Source: Gallionellales bacterium UBA7399
GTDB taxonomy: Bacteria; Pseudomonadota; Gammaproteobacteria; Burkholderiales; Gallionellaceae
DNA: 6,073 bases
Reading direction: 5' to 3'
Assembly (NCBI GenBank): GCA_002470125.1
Contig: DKNB01000081.1
Coordinates: forward strand, 2,097 to 8,169
Part shown: in pieces, positions 1-6,073 of the stretch
Position numbering within the stretch: position 1 is the first letter of the stretch
How the letters are laid out: the number at the start of each line of letters is the position of its first letter
The notes under the pieces: generated by a model
Told to the model about the DNA's origin: nothing
Seen by the model: the letters and a program-made list of their open reading frames with translations, nothing else
The model's database searches: none
Made by a program: the position numbers and the translations under genes

Positions 1-507
1 GGGGGGGGGAGCCAATCGTTCCCGATGATGCTCATTGGCTGGATGTTACTCATTCCAACTGGCTTGGCAATGATGGACTTACGTACGCAAGATCCATGGT
101 TGCTGCTGGGGGTGATGGGTTTGGTGTGGGTCGCAGATATAGCCGCCTATTTTGGTGGACGCAAGTTTGGCAGACACAAGCTTGCGCCCACGATTAGCCC
201 TGGAAAAACCTGGGAAGGAGTGATCAGTGCACTACTTGGTGTGACTGTTTGCGTGCTCTTGGTTGTTTGGGTGCGTGACCTCTCTATGACCAGGGCAGCA
301 TTGTTTGGTATTTTGATGGCGTCATGGATGTGCGTAGGATTGTCGGTGATCGGTGATTTGTTCGAGTCAGCCGTTAAGCGTCAGGCTGGGGTCAAGGATA
401 GCGGTACGCTATTACCAGGTCATGGTGGCCTACTGGATCGTATTGATGCGTTGACCTCCACGTTACCCTTGGTTGCAATGACAATTTTGTTACAAAGACT
501 GATATGA
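1..507 (+). CDS. cdsA: CdsA, phosphatidate cytidylyltransferase (5' truncated)
   Basis: This is the C-terminal 168 residues of the inner-membrane enzyme that converts phosphatidic acid and CTP to CDP-diacylglycerol, the precursor of all phospholipids. The reading frame is open to the first base of the window, so the gene starts upstream; the family is usually about 270-290 residues and roughly 100 are missing. The family signature lies at 367-447: SAVKR, then KD four residues on, then GHGGLLDRID, which holds the conserved Lys, Asp and His residues of the active site. Upstream are the conserved stretches VWVADIAAYFGGR and KLAPTISPGKTWEG. Several hydrophobic helices separate these motifs, as expected for a polytopic protein. 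The stop codon overlaps the dxr start in an ATGA junction. The ATG at 25 is internal, not the true start. The nine G at the very edge would encode Gly-Gly-Gly and may be an artefact. Identification is secure. Confidence 0.96.
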   Translation, partial: GGGSQSFPMMLIGWMLLIPTGLAMMDLRTQDPWLLLGVMGLVWVADIAAYFGGRKFGRHKLAPTISPGKTWEGVISALLGVTVCVLLVVWVRDLSMTRAALFGILMASWMCVGLSVIGDLFESAVKRQAGVKDSGTLLPGHGGLLDRIDALTSTLPLVAMTILLQRLI

Positions 508-1712
508 GGAGCGTCAGCCAGCTCACGATACTCGGCTCCACTGGTAGTATAGGAGTGAGTACGCTAGATGTGGTGGCGCGTCACCCTGAACGCTATCGCG
601 TCATCGCACTCACCGCACAATCCCAAGATAATATTCTGTTCGAGCAGTGCACTCGTTTTTCGCCACGGTACGCCGTGCTACTTGATGAGACAGCCGCCGC
701 ACGCCTGCAGCAGCGTATCGCCCTGACCGACTTAGACACAGAGGTATTGTGTGGTGTTGCAGCGCTAGAGAGGGTTGCATCATTGCCGGAGGTAGATACG
801 GTCATGGCTGCCATCGTAGGTGCGGCAGGCTTGCGACCGACATTGGCGGCAGCTTACGCAGGAAAGAAAATATTACTCGCGAATAAGGAGGCGCTGGTCA
901 TGGCCGGACAGGTCTTTATGGACGCAGTAAATAATAATAATGCCACCCTGCTACCCATCGATAGCGAACACAATGCTATCTTCCAAGCGCTGCCATACAA
1001 TTACTCCCGTCACCATGCTGGCGGCTTGGCTGCTAGCGGGGTAAGCAAAATATTGCTGACCGCATCCGGTGGACCTTTTCTGAAGACTACTATGTCCGCA
1101 TTACAAAGTGTCACTCCAGAGGAGGCGTGCGCACACCCCAACTGGGTAATGGGACGAAAGATCTCTGTGGATTCTGCGACTATGATTAACAAGGGACTGG
1201 AGGTTATTGAGGCGCACTGGTTGTTTAATGCTCCAGCCGATTTGATCCAAGTGGTGGTGCACCCACAAAGCGTTGTTCATTCACTCGTGCAATACGTTGA
1301 TGGATCCGTATTGGCGCAACTGGGCAACCCAGACATGCGCACCCCGATTGCCCATGCATTGGCCTACCCTGAACGTATTGAGGCCGGTGTTGAGCCACTA
1401 GATTTACTCAAAGTTGGTACGCTTAATTTTGTTGCACCAGATTTGACGCGCTTCCCATGCTTAGCCTTGGCTTACGAAGCCTTGCGTGCAGGTGGCACAC
1501 TCCCTGCTGTTCTGAATGCGGCTAATGAGGTCGCCGTGGCTGCATTCTTATCTAAAAAGATCCCATTCCTCGCTATATCAAGTTTGATAGATGGCGTGCT
1601 AACTAATTCGACAGTAGAGTCGATTGGCACACTGGAGGACGTGTTCCGTGCGGATGAGGGCGCGCGTGTATTGGCAAATGATTTGATAAAACGCATGACC
1701 CACCAGGCATGA
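504..1712 (+). CDS. dxr: 1-deoxy-D-xylulose 5-phosphate reductoisomerase
   Basis: Dxr (IspC) rearranges and reduces 1-deoxy-D-xylulose 5-phosphate to 2-C-methyl-D-erythritol 4-phosphate with NADPH and a divalent metal. It is the first committed step of the MEP isoprenoid pathway and is cytosolic. The NADPH-binding loop GSTGSIG is at residues 11-17 and LANKEAL at 125-131. The metal site is in PIDSEHNAIFQ (Asp153, Glu155) plus Glu233. The substrate-binding elements are TASGGPF (186-192), HPNWVMG (211-217), SVDSATMINKGLE (221-233) and GNPDMRTP (274-281). At 402 residues it has normal family length. ATG 504 is the only usable start before the dinucleotide loop; it overlaps the cdsA stop by four bases and has no clear upstream Shine-Dalgarno, so translation is probably coupled. 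Four consecutive Asn (143-146) come from four AAT codons. It ends in another ATGA overlap with rseP. All catalytic residues are present. Confidence 0.98.
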   Translation: MRSVSQLTILGSTGSIGVSTLDVVARHPERYRVIALTAQSQDNILFEQCTRFSPRYAVLLDETAAARLQQRIALTDLDTEVLCGVAALERVASLPEVDTVMAAIVGAAGLRPTLAAAYAGKKILLANKEALVMAGQVFMDAVNNNNATLLPIDSEHNAIFQALPYNYSRHHAGGLAASGVSKILLTASGGPFLKTTMSALQSVTPEEACAHPNWVMGRKISVDSATMINKGLEVIEAHWLFNAPADLIQVVVHPQSVVHSLVQYVDGSVLAQLGNPDMRTPIAHALAYPERIEAGVEPLDLLKVGTLNFVAPDLTRFPCLALAYEALRAGGTLPAVLNAANEVAVAAFLSKKIPFLAISSLIDGVLTNSTVESIGTLEDVFRADEGARVLANDLIKRMTHQA

Positions 1713-3061
1713 TTACGCTGCTTATTTTTGTGATTACCATATCGGTGCTAGTGGTGGTTCACGAAATGGGTCACTACTTGGTCGCAAGATTGTGCGGGGT
1801 GAAGGTGCTACGCTTCTCTGTGGGCTTTGGTAAGGTGTTATATGGCAAGCGTTTCATAGGTGGCGAGACAGAGTGGGTAGTTTCCGCAATCCCCTTGGGT
1901 GGCTATCTCAAGATGTTGGATGAGCGCGAAGGTGAAGTGGCGACACACGAACTGCATCTCGCATTCAATCGAAAGCCCGTGTTGCAACGTATGGCTATTG
2001 CGGTAGCGGGGCCAGCAGCTAATTTATTGCTGGCCATTCTTTTGTTTTGGGCGTTATTTGCTTATGGCGTGCCGGGACTAAAGCCCGTGTTGGGTGAGGT
2101 ATTGCCTAAAACCCCTGCCGCTGCCGCACATTTTAAGGCAGAAGAGACGATCGTCAGTATTGATAAACAAGTCATTCAGACTTGGGAGCAGATGAGCTGG
2201 ACACTTCTGGATCTTGCATTGGGGGGTGCTACAGAAGCGCATATAGAGACACGTACCGCTCAAGGGGAGTGGGCTCAGCGTGTACTAAATTTACAGACAT
2301 TATCCCCCAATGACCTGGATCAGGACTTTCTGCAGATCCTTGGACTACAACCCCACCAGCCAACTATATACCCCGTGATTGGCAAGGTGATGGAGGGTGG
2401 GGTTGCGCAACAGGCGGGATTGCTGTCGGACGACCTGATATTGCGTGTAGACGATCAGATCGTGGAAACTTGGAAGGATTGGGTGGAGATAGTACGCAGC
2501 CACCCAGGGCAATTGCTGCGGTTAGAGGTTGAGCGTCGGGGCGTGTTGCTGGCGATTTCAATCACCCCAGTGGCAATTCGAGAGGCGGGCGAGGTAGTGG
2601 GAAAGATTGGTGCCGCACCCTACATAGATCAACATGAACTGGATGCCCTATTAACGCAGGTGCGTTACGACCTCCCCACAGCGCTTACATACGCGGTACA
2701 GAAGACCTGGAAAACGGCCAGAGTAAGCCTGAACATGCTAGGCAAAATGTTGCGAGGCGACATGTCGTTGAAGAAGCTCAGTGGGCCAATCGCGATTGCT
2801 GACTATGCCGGACAGTCTGCGCAGATGGGTGTCATAGCATACTTAGGATTCTTGGCGTTAATAAGTATCAGCCTGGGGGTCTTGAATTTGTTACCCATTC
2901 CTTTATTGGATGGGGGGCATTTGCTGTATTATACGGTCGAATTAATTAAGGGTAGCCCATTGTCAGAGCAGGCATGGAGGGTGGGGCAGAGTGTGGGTAT
3001 TGCCCTGCTGGTCACCGTGATGGGGATTGCGCTGGTAAATGATATAGGTCGCCTGCTCTAG
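1709..3061 (+). CDS. rseP: RseP, site-2 intramembrane zinc metalloprotease
   Basis: RseP is the inner-membrane zinc protease that makes the second cut in anti-sigma factor RseA during the sigma-E envelope-stress response, and also clears signal-peptide remnants. The zinc motif HEMGH is at residues 18-22 inside the first membrane helix. The third zinc ligand, Asp401, sits in NLLPIPLLDGG (393-403). GPAANLL (101-107) marks the second helix, and further helices lie near 374-398 and 427-446. Two PDZ domains fill the periplasmic part, about 120-205 and 218-290. The second has a recognisable GVAQQAGL loop; the first is divergent (AHFKAEETI where AGL..GD would be typical). Length, 450 residues, equals that of the E. 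coli protein. ATG 1709 is the only start: the in-frame stretch upstream, back to a TGA at 1679-1681, holds no start codon. It overlaps dxr by ATGA. That it acts on an RseA homologue here is inferred from the family. Confidence 0.97.
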   Translation: MITLLIFVITISVLVVVHEMGHYLVARLCGVKVLRFSVGFGKVLYGKRFIGGETEWVVSAIPLGGYLKMLDEREGEVATHELHLAFNRKPVLQRMAIAVAGPAANLLLAILLFWALFAYGVPGLKPVLGEVLPKTPAAAAHFKAEETIVSIDKQVIQTWEQMSWTLLDLALGGATEAHIETRTAQGEWAQRVLNLQTLSPNDLDQDFLQILGLQPHQPTIYPVIGKVMEGGVAQQAGLLSDDLILRVDDQIVETWKDWVEIVRSHPGQLLRLEVERRGVLLAISITPVAIREAGEVVGKIGAAPYIDQHELDALLTQVRYDLPTALTYAVQKTWKTARVSLNMLGKMLRGDMSLKKLSGPIAIADYAGQSAQMGVIAYLGFLALISISLGVLNLLPIPLLDGGHLLYYTVELIKGSPLSEQAWRVGQSVGIALLVTVMGIALVNDIGRLL

Positions 3062-3074
3062 GTTGATATGATAT

Positions 3075-5351
3075 ATGACACTTAAACATCTTATAGGATT
3101 AGCCCTTCTTTTGCGCGCGACGTCCGCAATCGCTATTGAACCATTCGTGGTCAAGGACATCCGTGTGGAAGGCATACAGCGCACCGAGGCGGGCACAGTA
3201 TTTAGCTACCTACCAGTTAAGGTCGGTGAAAAGCTGGACAGTGAGCATGCGGCTTCGGCAATCCGTGCGTTATTTGCTACTGGATTTTTTAAGGATGTAA
3301 AGCTCGAGAGGGAACAAGATGCCTTAATTGTTAGGGTGATTGAGCGGCCATCTATTGCCAGCATCGAAATTAACGGCGTGAAGGACTTCCCTAAAGAGAC
3401 ACTGAACGATAGCTTAAAATTAGTTGGATTAGTGGACGGCCGTATCTTTGATAAATCTGCTCTAGACAAGGCGGAACAAGAACTGAAGCGCGCGTACGTG
3501 GCACGAGGCAAGTACTCCGTCAAGGTTAGCACCGTCGTCACCGAGTTGGAGCGCAATCGTGTCGCCATCGTGTTTAATGTGGTGGAGGGGGACACCTCTA
3601 GGATCAGCCAAATTAATATCATTGGCAACCAAGTTTTTAAGGAAAAAGAGCTGAGAGAGCTGATGAAGCTGGGCACTCCAACCTGGCTGAGCTGGATCAC
3701 TAAAAATGATCAGTATTCCAAGCAAAAACTGTCTGCAGATTTAGAGGCGCTACGCTCTCTATACATGGATGCGGGCTACCTAGAGTTTGCTATAGACTCC
3801 ACCCAGGTCTCCATTAGTCCAGAAAAGGACCACATCTACATCACCATCAACTTGAATGAGGGTGCCAAATTCACGGTCTCTGATGTCAAGGTATCTGGCC
3901 CAGAGAATATCTTGCCACACGAACAGATGCGTAAGCTTATTAAGGTCAAGGCTGGCGATGTATTTTCACGCAAGGATCTAACTGAGTCCAGCAAGAAGAT
4001 AGGTGATCGCTTGGGTGAAGATGGCTATGCCTTCGCTAATGTCAACGCGGTGCCAACGATAGACAAAGAAAAGCATCAGGTAGAATTTACATTTGTTGTC
4101 GATCCTGGTGTGCGTGCTTACGTGAGGCACATTGATATTACGGGTAACTCAAAAACGCGTGATGTTGTGATCAGGCGTGAATTCCGTCAGATGGAGGGTG
4201 CGTGGTATGTCGCGTCCAAGATTCAGACATCCAAGCAAAAGGTTGATCGCCTAGATTACTTCAGCGAAGTGAATATTGAGACCCTTCCAGTGCCAGGCAC
4301 CAAGGATCAGGTGGATATTGGTATGTCTGTGAAGGAGAAATCTACCGGATCATTTATGCTCGGCGCTGGCGTATCGAGTAACGTGGGTTTGATGCTGACC
4401 GGCTCAATCACCCAGCGAAATTTATTTGGCACGGGCAACACCCTGACCACACAAATTAACACGAGTGGCATGAATCAGGTGTACTCGGTGTCGTACACCA
4501 ATCCTTATTACACAGACGATGGGGTGAGCCGAGGCTTTGATGTGTATAAGCGCGACATAGACACTACATCTACGGCGATTAGCCCGTACCGCTCGGCTAC
4601 CGTGGGTACGGGGGTGCGCTTTGGGGTGCCCATGGGCGACTTTGAAAACATGTACTACGGTAGCTCACTTGAGAATACCCAGATCGTCACTAGTACCGCC
4701 AGCTCGCTTCAGATGCAAGATTACACTGCGAAATTCGGTGGCTCGGCCACCAACCTATTAGGTTCCGCCGGCTGGAGCAAGGATACTCGTGATAGTGCTA
4801 TCTTTACCACTGCGGGAACGGTGCGCCGGGCCAACGTGTCCACTACTGTACCGGCCTCAGATCAGAAATTCTACAAGCTCTCCTATCAGCACCAGTGGTT
4901 CTATCCCGTTAGCCAGAACACCACGCTCATGTTAAACGGTGATGTAGGTATGGCGAACGGCTACGGCGGTATGCCGGTACCATTCTTTCAAAATTTCTAC
5001 GGCGGCGGTATAGGTACGGTGCGTGGTTTTCAGCCGTTCTCAATGGGGCCAAAGGATAGCATCGGCAACAGTCTAGGGGGAACGAGACGCGTAATCGGGA
5101 ATGCTGAGCTGTTATTTCCTATGCCTGGATCTGGAAAAGATAAGTCGGTACGCTTGAGTACCTTTGTGGACGCGGGCGCGGTCTTTAACACGGGACTATT
5201 GGGATCGGACAATATGCGCTATTCTACGGGTGTTGCTGTGACCTGGGTGTCACCGGTTGGCCCGCTGAAATTTAGCATGGGTGTGCCCGTTAACAAACAA
5301 GCAGGAGATCGATTGCAGCAATTCCAGTTTACTATGGGCTCGTTGTTTTAA
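3075..5351 (+). CDS. bamA: BamA, outer-membrane protein assembly factor
   Basis: BamA is the core of the BAM complex, which folds and inserts beta-barrel proteins into the outer membrane. The 758-residue protein begins with a short signal peptide, probably cut after ATSAIA (Ala20), giving a mature start at IEPF. Five POTRA domains follow at roughly 22-91, 92-172, 175-263, 266-344 and 347-420. The 16-stranded barrel spans about 424-758. Barrel hallmarks are GWSKDTRDSA (566-575), the loop-6 VRGF motif (649-652) and a C-terminal beta-signal FQFTMGSLF ending in Phe. The protein has no cysteine, unlike E. coli BamA, which has a loop-6 pair, and it is about 50 residues shorter. The ATG at 3075 is chosen because it yields the signal peptide; no good Shine-Dalgarno precedes it, and another ATG at 3068 is out of frame. 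An Arg at position 14 sits at the end of the signal peptide's hydrophobic stretch. The next gene encodes its chaperone partner Skp. Confidence 0.97.
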   Translation: MTLKHLIGLALLLRATSAIAIEPFVVKDIRVEGIQRTEAGTVFSYLPVKVGEKLDSEHAASAIRALFATGFFKDVKLEREQDALIVRVIERPSIASIEINGVKDFPKETLNDSLKLVGLVDGRIFDKSALDKAEQELKRAYVARGKYSVKVSTVVTELERNRVAIVFNVVEGDTSRISQINIIGNQVFKEKELRELMKLGTPTWLSWITKNDQYSKQKLSADLEALRSLYMDAGYLEFAIDSTQVSISPEKDHIYITINLNEGAKFTVSDVKVSGPENILPHEQMRKLIKVKAGDVFSRKDLTESSKKIGDRLGEDGYAFANVNAVPTIDKEKHQVEFTFVVDPGVRAYVRHIDITGNSKTRDVVIRREFRQMEGAWYVASKIQTSKQKVDRLDYFSEVNIETLPVPGTKDQVDIGMSVKEKSTGSFMLGAGVSSNVGLMLTGSITQRNLFGTGNTLTTQINTSGMNQVYSVSYTNPYYTDDGVSRGFDVYKRDIDTTSTAISPYRSATVGTGVRFGVPMGDFENMYYGSSLENTQIVTSTASSLQMQDYTAKFGGSATNLLGSAGWSKDTRDSAIFTTAGTVRRANVSTTVPASDQKFYKLSYQHQWFYPVSQNTTLMLNGDVGMANGYGGMPVPFFQNFYGGGIGTVRGFQPFSMGPKDSIGNSLGGTRRVIGNAELLFPMPGSGKDKSVRLSTFVDAGAVFNTGLLGSDNMRYSTGVAVTWVSPVGPLKFSMGVPVNKQAGDRLQQFQFTMGSLF

Positions 5352-5360
5352 ATTAAGTTA

Positions 5361-5366
5361 GGGGGA
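5361..5366 (+). promoter_or_regulatory. Strong Shine-Dalgarno site for skp
   Basis: GGGGGA lies in the 18-base bamA-skp gap and ends three bases before the skp ATG; the GGGGGAAG purine run runs nearly up to the start. It is the best ribosome-binding site in the window and supports ATG 5370 as the start. The G-rich core is an imperfect match to AGGAGG, so strength is inferred, not measured. Skp is usually an abundant chaperone, which would fit a strong site. Confidence 0.7.
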
Positions 5367-5369
5367 AGT

Positions 5370-5873
5370 ATGAAGACGCTTAGTATTAGATGCATCCAGT
5401 TGCTGCTAATGATGGGGTGCGCTCAGGCTTTGGCCGCAGACTTTAGAGTTGGTATCGTTAACACGGAGCGCATCATGAGCGAGTCACCACCTGCGGTCAA
5501 GGCGGCGAAAAGAATCGAAAAGGAATTCTCTGCGCGTGACCAAGAAATTAAAAAAATTGCCAAGCAGATGAAGGACATTCAGACCCTTGTGGAAAAGGAG
5601 GGGCTAACCCTGTCCGAGGCCGAAAAGCGTAACAAGGAGCGTGAGTTAGCTAACTTGAATGTAAATCTGCAGCGCATGCAACGAACTTTCAGCGAAGACT
5701 TAAATTTACGTAAGAATGAGGAGCTAGCATCTATCCTCGAACACGCGAACAAAGCCATCCAAGCTATTGCCGAAAAAGAGAAATATGACCTGATATTGCA
5801 GGAGGCCGTGTACCGTAACGTTAATATTGATATTACCGATAAGGTTCTAAAGTACATGCTGGATAACAAATAA
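5370..5873 (+). CDS. skp: Skp/OmpH-family periplasmic chaperone
   Basis: Skp is a trimeric periplasmic chaperone that holds unfolded outer-membrane proteins in a cavity formed by coiled-coil arms and delivers them to BamA. The 167-residue product starts with a Sec signal peptide: a basic N-terminus (Lys2, Arg7), a hydrophobic core LLLMM, and a signal peptidase I site AQALA-A after about residue 22. The mature protein opens with FRVGIVNTERIM, the typical first strand of the OmpH family. A long, charged, Lys/Glu-rich helical region at about 42-137 fits the coiled-coil arms. The C-terminal part KYDLILQEAVYRN followed by VNIDITDKVL matches the family's closing strand and helix. Length is normal. 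It lies 18 bases after bamA behind a strong Shine-Dalgarno, and 24 bases before lpxD, the usual proteobacterial order. The family assignment is firm; a client range like that of E. coli Skp is inferred. Confidence 0.95.
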   Translation: MKTLSIRCIQLLLMMGCAQALAADFRVGIVNTERIMSESPPAVKAAKRIEKEFSARDQEIKKIAKQMKDIQTLVEKEGLTLSEAEKRNKERELANLNVNLQRMQRTFSEDLNLRKNEELASILEHANKAIQAIAEKEKYDLILQEAVYRNVNIDITDKVLKYMLDNK

Positions 5874-5897
5874 GGCTTTGGTTTTTAGTTGGATTGT

Positions 5898-6073
5898 ATG
5901 AAACGGACAAACTATAGCCTTAAGGAAATCGCAGCGCACTTTGGTGGTCTGATTCTGGGCAATCCTGAGACAACCGTCAATCAGGTGGCTACGCTTGAAA
6001 ATGCGCAAGCTGGACACCTTGCTTTTTTAGCAAATATTAAATATCGCCCTCAGCTTTCCGCCACACGGGCAAG
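5898..6073 (+). CDS. lpxD: LpxD, UDP-3-O-acylglucosamine N-acyltransferase (3' truncated)
   Basis: The window ends 58 codons plus two bases into this gene. LpxD transfers a 3-hydroxyacyl chain from acyl carrier protein to the amino group of UDP-3-O-acylglucosamine, the third step of lipid A synthesis, in the cytosol. What is visible is the N-terminal uridine-binding domain: YSLKEIAAHFGG (6-17), a VATLENAQAGHLAFL segment (30-44), and the characteristic FLANIKYRPQL (43-53) followed by TRA. The left-handed beta-helix hexapeptide repeats and the catalytic His would lie beyond the window. ATG 5898 is chosen because an in-frame TAG stands 12 bases upstream; a TTG at 5889 is the only alternative. 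The Shine-Dalgarno is weak (TTGGA, 5889-5893). Position directly after skp is the classic lpxD location, which supports the call. Confidence 0.94.
   Translation, partial: MKRTNYSLKEIAAHFGGLILGNPETTVNQVATLENAQAGHLAFLANIKYRPQLSATRA

Noticed and set aside
3064..3072. Extended -10-like promoter TGATATGAT just before bamA
   Set aside because: It fits TGnTATAAT with one mismatch, but the expected transcription start (about 3079) would fall inside the bamA start codon region and there is no matching -35 element; an AT-rich gap gives such matches by chance.
3206..3700. Reverse-strand open frame of 164 codons inside bamA, with a second at 3462-3725
   Set aside because: Both lie fully within the POTRA-coding part of bamA, have Ser/Leu-rich low-information translations with no recognisable domain, and are explained as antisense shadows of a well-identified gene.
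5409..5420. Possible lipobox (LMMGC) in the Skp signal peptide
   Set aside because: The residues before Cys17 do not fit the L-[AS]-[GA]-C pattern well, and a clear signal peptidase I site (AQALA-A) follows five residues later, as is normal for Skp.
5579..5869. Reverse-strand open frame of 96 codons inside skp
   Set aside because: It mirrors the Lys/Glu-rich coiled-coil codons of skp (CTT/TTC read as Leu/Phe/Ser) and has no start signal or recognisable family.
5874..5897. Possible terminator between skp and lpxD
   Set aside because: The gap contains a T-run (TTTTT) but no GC-rich inverted repeat before it, and the next gene follows directly in the same operon order seen widely.

Overview
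The window is a stretch of the conserved cell-envelope gene cluster of Gram-negative bacteria, all on the + strand: cdsA (3' end) - dxr - rseP - bamA - skp/ompH - lpxD (5' end). The order and the protein sequences (Dxr 402 aa, RseP 450 aa, BamA 758 aa, Skp 167 aa) fit a proteobacterium. The style of the BamA N-terminus and of the CdsA C-terminus suggests Betaproteobacteria, perhaps a Nitrosomonadales-like lineage. That placement is by recollection of family sequences, not by a search. Base composition looks moderate and even throughout, with no sign of a recently acquired island.

Layout. Positions 1-507 hold the C-terminal part of CdsA, which makes CDP-diacylglycerol for phospholipid synthesis. 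dxr (504-1712) overlaps it by an ATGA junction and encodes the first committed step of the MEP isoprenoid pathway. rseP (1709-3061) follows through a second ATGA overlap and encodes the intramembrane site-2 protease. After a 13-base gap comes bamA (3075-5351), the outer-membrane beta-barrel insertase. An 18-base gap with a strong Shine-Dalgarno leads to skp (5370-5873), the periplasmic chaperone that delivers unfolded outer-membrane proteins to BamA. After 24 bases lpxD (5898 to the window end) begins, encoding the third step of lipid A synthesis.

The genes work together in building the envelope: phospholipid precursor (CdsA), isoprenoid precursor for the undecaprenyl carrier and quinones (Dxr), envelope-stress proteolysis (RseP), outer-membrane protein assembly (Skp, BamA) and lipopolysaccharide (LpxD). 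The longest gap is 24 bases, so the genes probably form one transcription unit. I see no terminator, RNA gene, mobile element, CRISPR array or convincing internal promoter.

I do not find a previously undescribed system here. The findings are small points: a homopolymer at the window edge, uneven translation-start signals, an Asn-repeat in Dxr, a divergent first PDZ domain in RseP and an overlapping mini-ORF at the bamA start.
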